DNA from: Opitutia bacterium
Lineage (GTDB): Bacteria > Verrucomicrobiota > Verrucomicrobiia > Opitutales > Opitutaceae
DNA length: 33,946 nt
Direction of reading: 5' to 3'
Assembly (NCBI GenBank): GCA_947461205.1
Contig: CANHJG010000047.1
Location: forward strand, 1-33,946
The notes under the pieces were generated by a model. It was not told where the DNA came from, made no database searches, and saw only the letters and a list, made by a program, of their open reading frames with translations. Below are positions 26,589-33,946 of the stretch, piece after piece; the first letter of the stretch is position 1, and every line of letters begins with the position of its first letter. The translations under genes and the position numbers were made by a program.

Positions 26589-26807
26589 GGGAGTAGGCAG
26601 GGGCCGGCCGATTGACTGAGCTGGGCGAAGGCGAGCCCGCACGGAGGGGGCCACCAAACCGGCCCATTTCCCCTCGCGATGGCAATCACGATTCGGCCAC
26701 GGTCACGCGAACGAACCGTTCTGCCGCACGACCTCCTGGCAAAACTCCGCACGCCACCAAAAACGCTCGCGATGGACCTTTCGGGTGCGAGGCCCATGCT
26801 GGCCGCC

Positions 26808-28334
26808 ATGACCCGCCCCGCGCTGTTGCTGCTCCCCTTCCTCGCGTTCGCCTGCCCCTCAATCCGCGCCACCGAGCCACCGCCCAATTTCATTCTCATT
26901 CTCGCCGACGATCTCGGTTACGGCGATCTCGGCTGCTACGGCTCGACGACGATCGCGACGCCCCGCCTCGATCGCATGGCCCGCGAGGGATTGCGGTTCA
27001 CCGACGCCTATGCAGCCGCGCCGTTCTGCAGCCCGGCGCGCGCGGGCCTCCTCACGGGTCGCCTGCCCGCACGCGCCGGGCTGCCCTACGTGCTGTTTCC
27101 CACCGAGCACCACGGCTTGCCCGCCGCCGAGATCACCCTCGCCGAGTTGTTGCGCACCCGCGGCTACACGACGGCCTGCATCGGCAAATGGCACCTCGGG
27201 TGGGACGCGCCGTTTCGCCCGCTCGCGCAGGGCTTCGTCCGCTTTCACGGCCTGCCGCACACGAACGATGTGCGCGAATGGAAGGTCGGCGATCCTTTCA
27301 CGCAGCTCTCGATGTTCGCGCCGCTCGCGCGCGTCGAGGGCGAGCGCATCGTCGAATCGCCCGTCGAACAGGCGGAACTCACCCGACACTACACCGAGGA
27401 GGCGGTGGCCTTCATCCGCGCGAACCGCGAAAAACCGTTCTTCCTCTACCTGCCGCACACCATGCCCCACGTGCCGCAATACGCCTCGCCCCGCTTCGCC
27501 GGAAAATCCCGCGGCGGCCTCTACGGCGACACCGTCGAAGAACTCGATTGGAGCACCGGCGTCATCCTCGACACGCTACGCGATCTGAAACTCGACGCGC
27601 GCACCCTCGTGATTTTCACCAACGACAACGGCGCGCCCTTCCGGGGCGGCGCCAACGCCACGAAGAAGGCGGGGCCAGCCAAAGAAAACTTCCCCGGCCG
27701 CCAGCTCGCCGGCAGCAACGGCCCGCTCCGCTCCGGCAAGGGCACGACGTTCGAGGGCGGCGTGCGCGTGCCGTTCATCGCGTGGTGGCCGGGCCGCATC
27801 GCGCCTCGCGCCGCCGTGACCGCACCCCTCTCGCACCTCGATCTTTTCCCCACGCTTGCGCGGCTGGCGGGTGCCACGCTGCCGGCGGGTGTCACGCTCG
27901 ATGGCGCGGACGTCTCGTCTCTCCTGCTCGAGGGCGCTTCGCCACCGGCGCGCGCGATCTACCACTATTTTGGCTACCAGCCTCAGGCCGTGCGCGAGGG
28001 GCGGTGGAAACTCTTCCTGCCAACCGAAACCCGCCCAGAACCGCGCCCCGTCAGCCTGTGGTGGGACCACCTTCCCGCCGCCTTCAACCACCAACACCGT
28101 CTGCTCGCCACCGCCGAGCTCTACGATCTCGAGGCCGACCTCGATGAAAAAGCCAACGTCGCCGCCGCGCACCCGGAGGTCGTCGCGCGCCTCACCCGCC
28201 AGGCTCGCGACTTCGACGCCGCGCTCCACCGCGACCAACGCCCGATGCAATTTGTGGCCGGCCAACCTCCGCCCGCCCCCGGCACCGTGCGAACCGCCGA
28301 CACCGACCTGGCGCGTTACCGCCCCGCACCTTGA
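26808..28334 (+). CDS. Exported S1-type sulfatase (CSPAR)
   Basis: A 508-aa arylsulfatase-type protein from ATG 26808, where the signal peptide MTRPALLLLPFLAFACPSIRA begins. The core shows FILILADDLGYGDLGCYG with Asp34-Asp35 as metal ligands, and the formylglycine signature CSPAR with Cys74. The second metal block is FTNDNGAPF, and GKGTTFEGGVRVPFIAWWPGRI is the characteristic late segment. The C-terminal part contains LYDLEADLDEKANVA. Further in-frame starts exist at 26679, 26772 and 26796, but they only add sequence ahead of the signal peptide. It is divergent from the second TonB receptor (219 bp between starts) and is followed after 36 bp by another sulfatase, suggesting sequential removal of differently placed sulfates. 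Confidence 0.92.
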   Translation: MTRPALLLLPFLAFACPSIRATEPPPNFILILADDLGYGDLGCYGSTTIATPRLDRMAREGLRFTDAYAAAPFCSPARAGLLTGRLPARAGLPYVLFPTEHHGLPAAEITLAELLRTRGYTTACIGKWHLGWDAPFRPLAQGFVRFHGLPHTNDVREWKVGDPFTQLSMFAPLARVEGERIVESPVEQAELTRHYTEEAVAFIRANREKPFFLYLPHTMPHVPQYASPRFAGKSRGGLYGDTVEELDWSTGVILDTLRDLKLDARTLVIFTNDNGAPFRGGANATKKAGPAKENFPGRQLAGSNGPLRSGKGTTFEGGVRVPFIAWWPGRIAPRAAVTAPLSHLDLFPTLARLAGATLPAGVTLDGADVSSLLLEGASPPARAIYHYFGYQPQAVREGRWKLFLPTETRPEPRPVSLWWDHLPAAFNHQHRLLATAELYDLEADLDEKANVAAAHPEVVARLTRQARDFDAALHRDQRPMQFVAGQPPPAPGTVRTADTDLARYRPAP

Positions 28335-28370
28335 CCCCGTCGGCACGTCCTTCCTCATCATGACTTCGCG

Positions 28371-29822
28371 ATGAATCCCTGCGCTTTCCTCCGGTCCGGT
28401 CTCTGCCTCCTGCTCGCCGCGGCCACCTCCGCCACCGCCGCCCCGCGCTCCGCCCCGCCGCCCCACATCCTCCTGATTCTCGTGGATGACCTGGGCTACG
28501 GCGATCCGGGCTGCTACCACCCGCAGTCCAAAATCCCCACACCGCACATCGACCGCCTCGCCCGCGAAGGCCTGCGGTTCACCGATGCCCACGCCCCCGG
28601 CGCGCTCTGCCATCCCTCGCGCTATGGGCTGCTCACCGGACGCCACCCGTTCCGCACCGACGTTTCGAAATGGCCCACCCAGCCGCTCATCGAAGAAACC
28701 CGCCCCACGCTCGCCTCCGTCCTGAAATCACGCGGCTACCGCACCGCGATGATCGGCAAATGGCATCTCGGCTTCCAGGAGAGCGGCTACGACCGACTCC
28801 TCCCCGGCGGTCCGGTCGACCGCGGCTTCGATCGCTTTTTCGGCTTTCGCGCGTCCACCGACATCCCGCCGTATTTTTACCTCGAAGGTAATCGCGCCGT
28901 CGTCCCGCCCACGGCCACGATCACCGAAAGTCCCGCGCATCCGGAACTCGGTTACTCGCCGATTCAGGGGAAGTTCTGGCGCGGCGGCGGCATCGCCCCA
29001 GGGCTGGAACTGACGAACGTGCTTCCGCGTTTCACCGACGAGGTCGTGGCCGAAATCACCACGCACGCCCGCCAGAGGCCGGCCCAACCGCTCTTTCTCT
29101 ATTATGCCCCCACCGGCCCGCACACCCCCTGGCTGCCGTCGCCGGAGTTCCAGGGCCGCAGCGGCATCGGCTCCTACGGCGACTTCACGATGATGGTCGA
29201 CGCCATGATCGGCCGCGTGCTCCAAGCCCTCGACGACACCCAACTCGCCGCCGACACCCTCGTGATTTTCACCTCCGACAACGGTCCCGTCTGGTATCCC
29301 GAAGACGTCCAGCGCACCGGCCACGATTCGTCGGGCGGTCTCCGCGGCATGAAAAGTTCCAACTGGGAGGCCGGCCACCGGATGCCTTTCATCGTCCGCT
29401 GGCCGGGCCGGGTGAAGGCTGGGGCGACCACCGCGCAGACGATCTGTTTCACGGACGTGATGGCGACGCTCGCCGCCGCCACCGGCGCCCCGCTCGCAGT
29501 CGAAGCCGGTCCGGACAGTTTTTCCTTTCTGCCCGTGCTGCTCGGCAACCAGCCCACCACTCAACCCGTCCGCGAGTCGCTCGTCGTGGGACGCTCAATC
29601 CGCTCCGGGCGTTGGAAATGGATCGACGGCCGCGAAGCCATCCACTTCGGCCGCGCCTCCAGCGGCACCTACCCAGCAGCGAGCGAGCCGCCCGGCCAAC
29701 TCTACGATCTCGATGCCGACCCGCGTGAGACCACCAACCTCGCCACCGCCCAACCCGCGATCGTCGCCCGCCTGAAGGCCGAGTTCGCCCGCATCCAGAC
29801 ATCGTCCCGCACCCGCTCATGA
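28371..29822 (+). CDS. Exported S1-type sulfatase (CHPSR)
   Basis: A 483-aa arylsulfatase-type protein. The signal peptide (FLRSGLCLLLAAATSATA) is followed by HILLILVDDLGYGDPGCY with Asp39-Asp40 as metal ligands, and the maturation motif CHPSR with Cys80. GKWHLGF carries the conserved Lys and His of the active site. FTSDNGPVWY is the second metal block and NWEAGHRMPFIVRWPGR the late conserved segment. The C-terminus has LYDLDADPRETTNLA, a standard S1 ending. The distinct insert after the first metal block (GFRASTDIPPYFYLEGNRAVV) resembles sulfatases acting on GalNAc- or galactose-type sulfates, but that is only a loose similarity. It lies 91 bp ahead of the second PSCyt gene, which repeats the sulfatase-PSCyt association. 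Confidence 0.92.
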   Translation: MNPCAFLRSGLCLLLAAATSATAAPRSAPPPHILLILVDDLGYGDPGCYHPQSKIPTPHIDRLAREGLRFTDAHAPGALCHPSRYGLLTGRHPFRTDVSKWPTQPLIEETRPTLASVLKSRGYRTAMIGKWHLGFQESGYDRLLPGGPVDRGFDRFFGFRASTDIPPYFYLEGNRAVVPPTATITESPAHPELGYSPIQGKFWRGGGIAPGLELTNVLPRFTDEVVAEITTHARQRPAQPLFLYYAPTGPHTPWLPSPEFQGRSGIGSYGDFTMMVDAMIGRVLQALDDTQLAADTLVIFTSDNGPVWYPEDVQRTGHDSSGGLRGMKSSNWEAGHRMPFIVRWPGRVKAGATTAQTICFTDVMATLAAATGAPLAVEAGPDSFSFLPVLLGNQPTTQPVRESLVVGRSIRSGRWKWIDGREAIHFGRASSGTYPAASEPPGQLYDLDADPRETTNLATAQPAIVARLKAEFARIQTSSRTRS

Positions 29823-29913
29823 TCCGCGCGTGTGCTTTGCCGCTCACGCGACCGCCCTGGCACGCGCCTGACAGCTTGGTTGCACCCGGCGAGGAACCCA
29901 CTTCGCTTCCGCG

Positions 29914-32850
29914 ATGAGCCCGCCCCGGTTCCTTCCCCATTTAGCCCTCCTCGCCTCGCTGCACCTCACCGCGTCCGGGAGCGAGTCCGAAGCGCTGTTC
30001 GTGCGCCGCGTGCTCCCGCTCCTGCAGGACAAGTGCCTCGCCTGCCACGGCAACGACGACGCCAAAATCAAGGGCGGCCTGGATCTGCGCACGCTCGCCG
30101 AGACCCTCGCGGGCGGCGACAGCGACAAGCCCGCGCTCGTCGCCGGCCAACCCGACCAGAGCCCCCTCTACCTCGCAATTACGCGCACGCACGACGACTG
30201 GGAGGCGATGCCGCCCAAGGAAGCGGACCGGCTCTCGGCCGAACAAGCCGGTTGGATCCGGGAATGGATCACCGCCGGCACCCCTTGGCCCGACGCGGCG
30301 AAACAAAAGCAGATCGCCGCGGCCAACGCCGAGCAATGGTCCGCCGAAGACGGCATCATCATGAAAACCAGCGGCGGCCTTTCCGCCGACTGGACGAACC
30401 GCCGGTACAAACCCGAGGGCATGTGGGCCTACCAGCCGGTAAAAAAACCGCCGGTGCCCGTCGCGCCTGCGGCGCAAGAAGGAGAGAAGGAGCGAAAGAG
30501 AGGCGGGGAGAAAATAAACGCCGCCGTCTCCCCCTCTCCCCCTCTCCCCGTCTCTCCCTCTTCCGTAAATCCCATCGACGCCTTTCTCGCCGCCCGCCAG
30601 CCCGCCGATCTGCCGCTCGCCCCGCCGGCCGACGCGCGCACGTTGATCCGCCGCGCCACCTTCGACCTCACCGGCCTCCCGCCGACGCCCGAGGACGTTG
30701 CGGCCTTTGCGGCCGCCCATAGCGCCAATCCGCCATCGGCGATCGCCGCTCTCGTCGACCGCCTCCTCGCCAGCCCGCACTACGGCGAACGCATGGCGCA
30801 GCACTGGCTCGACGTCGTGCGCTACGCCGACAGCAGCGGGTTCGCCAACGACTTCGAGCGCGGCAACGCTTGGCGCTACCGCGACTACGTCGTGCGCGCC
30901 TTCAACACCGATCTGCCCTACGACCGTTTCGCCCGCGAGCAAATCGCCGGCGACGAACTCGATCCGAAAAATCCCGAGCTGATCGTCGCGACCGGTTTTC
31001 TCCGGATGGGCCCCTGGGAACTCACGGGCATGGAAGTCGCCAAGGTCGCGCGCCAACGTTTCCTCGACGATGTCACCAACAGCGTCGGCGAGACCTTCCT
31101 CGCCCAATCGCTGCAGTGCGCGCGTTGCCACGATCACAAGTTCGATCCCGTGCCGACGCGCGACTACTATTCGATTCAGTCCACATTCGCGACGACCCAA
31201 CTTTCCGAACGCCCGGCCGCGTTTCTCCCCGGAGAAAACATCGCCGGTTTTGACGAGGCGAAATACCTCGAACCTCGTCGCGCAGCTTACCTCGCAACGC
31301 TGCGCCGGCTCGATGCCCAACTGCTCGTCTCGGCCGAAAAATGGTTTCACGAAAAAGGCCTCGATCCCACGAAGTGGAACGCCGCGGTCGAAGCGGCGCG
31401 CACCCAGGAGCGCAGCGGCAAGCGCCGGGAATTCGAGGGCACCTTCAACCTCGCCCGCACCACACTCACGCGCCAAAAAGTGCCCGAAGATCAATTCCCG
31501 CCCAAGCTCGTCGGCTTCAGCCCCGAAGACTACGGCAACGAACGCGTCGCCCGCAAAGGTCTCGAACGACTCAAATGGGAACTCGACCGCTACGAACCCT
31601 TCGCCCTCGCTGTCTACAACGGACGCACCCCGGAGCTGAAGTCCGTCTCCAATCCCTTGCGCATACCCGCGGGGCGCATGACCGAAGGTGAACTCGAACA
31701 GACGTGCATTCTCACCTACGGCGATCCGTTTGCTCTCGGCGAAAAGGTGTCGCCCGGTGTGCTCAGCGCCATCGGCGTCGCGCCGAAAAATCCGGTGCCC
31801 GATACCATCGAAGGCCGCCGCACGGCCTTTGCTGACTGGGTCGCGAGCGCGGAAAACCCCCTCACCACCCGCGCCATCGTGAATCGCGTCTGGCTCTGGC
31901 ACTTTGGCCAACCGCTCGCGGGCAATCCGAATAATTTCGGCAGCACCGGTAAAAAGCCCACGCACCCCGAACTGCTCGACTGGCTCGCCGCCACCTTCGT
32001 GGAGCAGGGCTGGTCGTTCAAAAAACTCCACCGGGTCATCATGACGACCGACGCCTACCGCCGCGGCTCCGCGCACCCCGACCGCAAGCTCCTCGCCGAA
32101 AAGGATCCCGCCGGCACGAGCTACGCCGCGTTTGTACCGCGCCGCCTCACCGCCGAGGAACTGCGCGACGCCATGCTCACCGCCACCGGAGAACTCAACC
32201 CGACGCTCGGCGGCATTCCGAATCGCCCCGAGATGAACCTCGAAGCCGCCCTGCAACCGCGCCAGGTCATGGGCACCTTCGCCTCCGCGTGGATCCCCCA
32301 TCCACTCCCCGCGCAGCGCCACCGGCGCAGTCTCTACGCGCTGAAGATCCGCGGCCTCCCCGATCCCGCGATGGAAGTGTTCAATCAGCCCACCCCCGAT
32401 TTCTCCTGCGAACGCCGCGACGCCTCCACGGTCACGCCCCAGGTTTTCAGTCTCTTCAACGGCGCCACGAGCCACGCCCGCGCGCTCGCGCTCGCCGCCC
32501 GAGCCGTGAAGGAAACGTCGGCCGATGCGGACGCGATCACCCGCTGCTTCGCCCTCGCCTTTGCGCGCGCGCCCAGTGCCGCCGAACTCGCCGCCTGCCT
32601 CGCCCACTGGAAAGCCATCACCGCCCTCAACGCCTCCGACGTTCCCTCGACTCCCGCCCCGCCCCTCGAAGTCCGCCGCGAAGCCGTCGAGGAAAACACC
32701 GGCGAAAAATTCGCTTTCACGGAAACGCTCTACGCCAACGCCGACTTCGTCCCCGACCTCCGCTCCGCCGATGTCCCGGTCCGCACCCGCGCCCTCGCCG
32801 ATGTCTGCCTCGCCCTCTTCAACGCGAACGAATTCTCGTATGTCGACTAA
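29914..32850 (+). CDS. PSCyt1-DUF1549-DUF1553 cytochrome c-like protein, module B
   Basis: A 978-aa exported paralogue of the module A protein. It has a short signal peptide (HLALLASLHLTASGS), heme-attachment motif CLACH (41-45) and NDDAKIKGGLDLR. DUF1549 starts near 219 (NPIDAFLAARQ) and has a second CxxCH, CARCH at 402-406 in CARCHDHKFDP. DUF1553 runs from about 647 (ENPLTTRAIVNRVWLWHFGQPL cut there) to the end (ANEFSYVD). Two differences from module A stand out. The beta-sandwich insert is replaced by a mostly helical segment (about 430-600). The linker between the cytochrome domain and DUF1549 carries an extra Glu/Lys/Arg-rich and Pro/Ser-rich stretch (about 184-218) encoded by palindrome B. 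The family's reaction is unknown. Its last 11 bases overlap the DUF1501 gene, so the two are translationally coupled. Confidence 0.9.
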   Translation: MSPPRFLPHLALLASLHLTASGSESEALFVRRVLPLLQDKCLACHGNDDAKIKGGLDLRTLAETLAGGDSDKPALVAGQPDQSPLYLAITRTHDDWEAMPPKEADRLSAEQAGWIREWITAGTPWPDAAKQKQIAAANAEQWSAEDGIIMKTSGGLSADWTNRRYKPEGMWAYQPVKKPPVPVAPAAQEGEKERKRGGEKINAAVSPSPPLPVSPSSVNPIDAFLAARQPADLPLAPPADARTLIRRATFDLTGLPPTPEDVAAFAAAHSANPPSAIAALVDRLLASPHYGERMAQHWLDVVRYADSSGFANDFERGNAWRYRDYVVRAFNTDLPYDRFAREQIAGDELDPKNPELIVATGFLRMGPWELTGMEVAKVARQRFLDDVTNSVGETFLAQSLQCARCHDHKFDPVPTRDYYSIQSTFATTQLSERPAAFLPGENIAGFDEAKYLEPRRAAYLATLRRLDAQLLVSAEKWFHEKGLDPTKWNAAVEAARTQERSGKRREFEGTFNLARTTLTRQKVPEDQFPPKLVGFSPEDYGNERVARKGLERLKWELDRYEPFALAVYNGRTPELKSVSNPLRIPAGRMTEGELEQTCILTYGDPFALGEKVSPGVLSAIGVAPKNPVPDTIEGRRTAFADWVASAENPLTTRAIVNRVWLWHFGQPLAGNPNNFGSTGKKPTHPELLDWLAATFVEQGWSFKKLHRVIMTTDAYRRGSAHPDRKLLAEKDPAGTSYAAFVPRRLTAEELRDAMLTATGELNPTLGGIPNRPEMNLEAALQPRQVMGTFASAWIPHPLPAQRHRRSLYALKIRGLPDPAMEVFNQPTPDFSCERRDASTVTPQVFSLFNGATSHARALALAARAVKETSADADAITRCFALAFARAPSAAELAACLAHWKAITALNASDVPSTPAPPLEVRREAVEENTGEKFAFTETLYANADFVPDLRSADVPVRTRALADVCLALFNANEFSYVD
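30478..30564. repeat. Purine/pyrimidine imperfect palindrome, copy B, inside a gene
   Basis: Within the second PSCyt gene a purine-rich arm (30478-30514, with GGAGAGAAGGAGCGA and GGCGGGGAGA) faces a pyrimidine-rich arm (30526-30564, with CTCCCCCTCTCC repeats and CGTCTCTCC). The arms are imperfectly complementary, with an inner spacer of about 11 nt. The reading frame stays open: the left arm encodes a charged Glu/Lys/Arg/Gly stretch and the right arm a Pro/Ser/Leu/Val stretch. The word GGAGAGACGG occurs in arm 1 of palindrome A and, on the complementary strand, in arm 2 here, linking the two. It lies in an interdomain linker where insertions are tolerated. Confidence 0.6.
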
Positions 32851-33946
32851 TCGCTACTTCCCCTGCGCCGGCGCCCGCGCCCTCCACGCCCCCACCCGCC
32901 GCGACTTCCTCTACGGCCTCGGCGCGAGCCTCGGAAGCGTCGCCTTCTCCGCCCTGCTCGCCCAGTCCTCCTCGGCCCGCGCGGCAGAAAAGGCCAATCC
33001 CCTTGCCCCCAAGCCCGGGCACCTCCCGGCCAAGGCCAAGAACTGCATTTTCCTGATGATGGAAGGCGGGCCCTCGCACATCGACACGTTCGATCCGAAG
33101 CCGATGCTCGCGAAACTCCACCTCCAAGAATTCACCCGCGAGGGAAAGCAAAAATCCGCGATGGAGAGCGGCAAGCGCTACTACGTCCGCAGTCCGTTCG
33201 AATTCATCAAGGCCGGCCAAAGCGGCGCGGACATGGCCACCAATTGGTCGCACCTCGCCCGCGTTGCCGACGACCTCTGCTTCTACCGCGGCTGCCAGGT
33301 CGACAGCGTCAACCACCCGACCGCCATGTATCAGATGAACTGTGGCAACCGCTTCGGCGGCGACCCCGGCCTCGGCGCGTGGGTCAACTACGGGCTCGGT
33401 TCACTCAACCAGGATCTCCCCGGCTTCATCGTCCTCCCCGAGGTTTCCTACCCTCAGGGCGGCACCGCCAACTGGAGCAACGGTTACCTGCCCGCGAGTT
33501 TCCAAGGCACCCCGCTCCGCGCCAAGGGCTCGCCCATCCTCGATTTGACCCCTCCCGCCGGCGTCACCCCCGAACGCCAGCGCAAGAACCTCGATCTCAT
33601 CGCGCAACTCAACGCTGCCCACGCCGCGCAGCATCCCGGCTTCGACGAACTCGCCGCGCGCATGGACAACTACGAGCTCGCCTTCCGCATGCAGCTGCAG
33701 GTCCCCGAGACGCTCGATCTTTCCAAGGAGGACGAGAAGACCAAAGCGCTTTACGGCATCGGCCAGGACGCCACCGATTCGTTCGGCCGCAAGTGTTTGC
33801 TCGCCCGCAAGCTCGTCGAGAAGGGCGTGCGCTTCGTGCAGCTCTACAACGGCACCTGGGACAGCCACGACTACATCGAGCGCGCCCACGGCAATCTCGT
33901 ACGCGGCGTCGACCAACCCATCGCCGCGCTCATTACCGACCTCAAA
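32840..33946 (+). CDS. Tat-exported DUF1501 protein, module B, 3'-truncated
   Basis: The frame from ATG 32840 stays open to the right edge (369 codons), so the C-terminus is missing. The start overlaps the end of the PSCyt gene by 11 bases. The twin-arginine signal is PTRRDFLYGLGASLG (Arg20-Arg21), then a hydrophobic stretch to about residue 45 and KANPLAPKPGHLPAKAK, matching the other DUF1501 protein. MMEGGPSHIDTFDPKP and NGTWDSHDYIE correspond to the first and the Asp/His-rich conserved blocks; the later GGEFGRTP and GRDHH blocks would lie outside the window. FGGDPGLGAWVNYGLGS matches the [15 protein letters not shown] segment of the module A protein. It is a probable metal-dependent exported partner of the PSCyt protein; the reaction is unknown. 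Confidence 0.9.
   Translation, partial: MSTNRYFPCAGARALHAPTRRDFLYGLGASLGSVAFSALLAQSSSARAAEKANPLAPKPGHLPAKAKNCIFLMMEGGPSHIDTFDPKPMLAKLHLQEFTREGKQKSAMESGKRYYVRSPFEFIKAGQSGADMATNWSHLARVADDLCFYRGCQVDSVNHPTAMYQMNCGNRFGGDPGLGAWVNYGLGSLNQDLPGFIVLPEVSYPQGGTANWSNGYLPASFQGTPLRAKGSPILDLTPPAGVTPERQRKNLDLIAQLNAAHAAQHPGFDELAARMDNYELAFRMQLQVPETLDLSKEDEKTKALYGIGQDATDSFGRKCLLARKLVEKGVRFVQLYNGTWDSHDYIERAHGNLVRGVDQPIAALITDLK

Noticed and set aside
26808-26860. Lipoprotein signal in the CSPAR sulfatase (LAFAC)
   Set aside because: The residue three before the Cys is Ala, not Leu, so the lipobox is poor; a normal signal peptidase I site after SIRA is more likely.
29941-32607. 888-aa minus-strand open frame opposite the second PSCyt gene
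   Set aside because: Same reasoning: no family features, antisense to a well-supported gene.
1464-33946. Mobile element or phage origin of the locus
   Set aside because: No transposase, integrase, att-like duplication or phage gene is visible; from 1464 on, base composition looks uniform.

Overview
The window is GC-rich DNA from a bacterium of the PVC group, most likely a Verrucomicrobiota member of the Opitutales/Opitutaceae type. The evidence is the gene families present. It holds two proteins combining a planctomycete-type cytochrome c domain (PSCyt1) with DUF1549 and DUF1553, two Tat-exported DUF1501 proteins, and a Pirellula/Verrucomicrobium-type heme-binding dehydrogenase. It also has a PEP-CTERM protein, two large TonB-dependent receptors sharing a 'VELSPFTV' N-terminal motif, four S1-type sulfatases, and no SusD. 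No transposase, integrase, CRISPR array, tRNA or rRNA was seen. Both window edges cut genes: the PEP-CTERM gene at the left and a DUF1501 gene at the right.

Layout. (1) 1-602: 3' end of a PEP-CTERM protein of visibly lower GC, followed by an 861-bp stretch with no credible gene (603-1463) that holds two hairpins. (2) 1464-4375: sulfatase plus Tat-exported Gfo/Idh/MocA oxidoreductase, overlapping by one base. (3) 4405-5921, minus strand: AraC-family regulator overlapping a DUF218 (YdcF-like) gene. (4) 6074-13320, plus strand: divergent from the regulator, a tight run of cytoplasmic Gfo/Idh/MocA, xylose-isomerase-like TIM barrel, DeoC aldolase, TonB-dependent receptor and sulfatase. (5) 13456-23441: GH26 mannanase-like enzyme, DUF5060/DUF4038 (GH140-like) enzyme, PSCyt1-DUF1549-DUF1553 protein, DUF1501 protein and heme-binding dehydrogenase. 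(6) 23505-26588, minus: second TonB-dependent receptor. (7) 26808-33946, plus: two sulfatases, a second PSCyt1-DUF1549-DUF1553 protein, and a DUF1501 protein that overlaps it and runs off the window.

Interpretation (inference). This looks like a polysaccharide-utilization region for a sulfated glycan, possibly a mannan-like backbone. TonB receptors import oligosaccharides. Exported sulfatases and glycoside hydrolases trim them. Gfo/Idh/MocA enzymes, the TIM-barrel isomerase and DeoC process the sugars by redox and aldol chemistry. The PSCyt/DUF1501 pairs, found here twice and both times beside sulfatases, are the least understood part. Together with the Tat-exported oxidoreductase and the heme-binding dehydrogenase they could form a periplasmic redox-linked glycan-processing system.

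The most unusual DNA-level signal is a purine-arm/pyrimidine-arm imperfect palindrome. One copy lies between the first PSCyt and DUF1501 genes. A similar one lies in frame inside the second PSCyt gene, where it encodes an extra charged and Pro/Ser-rich linker. A second DNA-level trait is that none of the visible start codons has a recognisable Shine-Dalgarno sequence.
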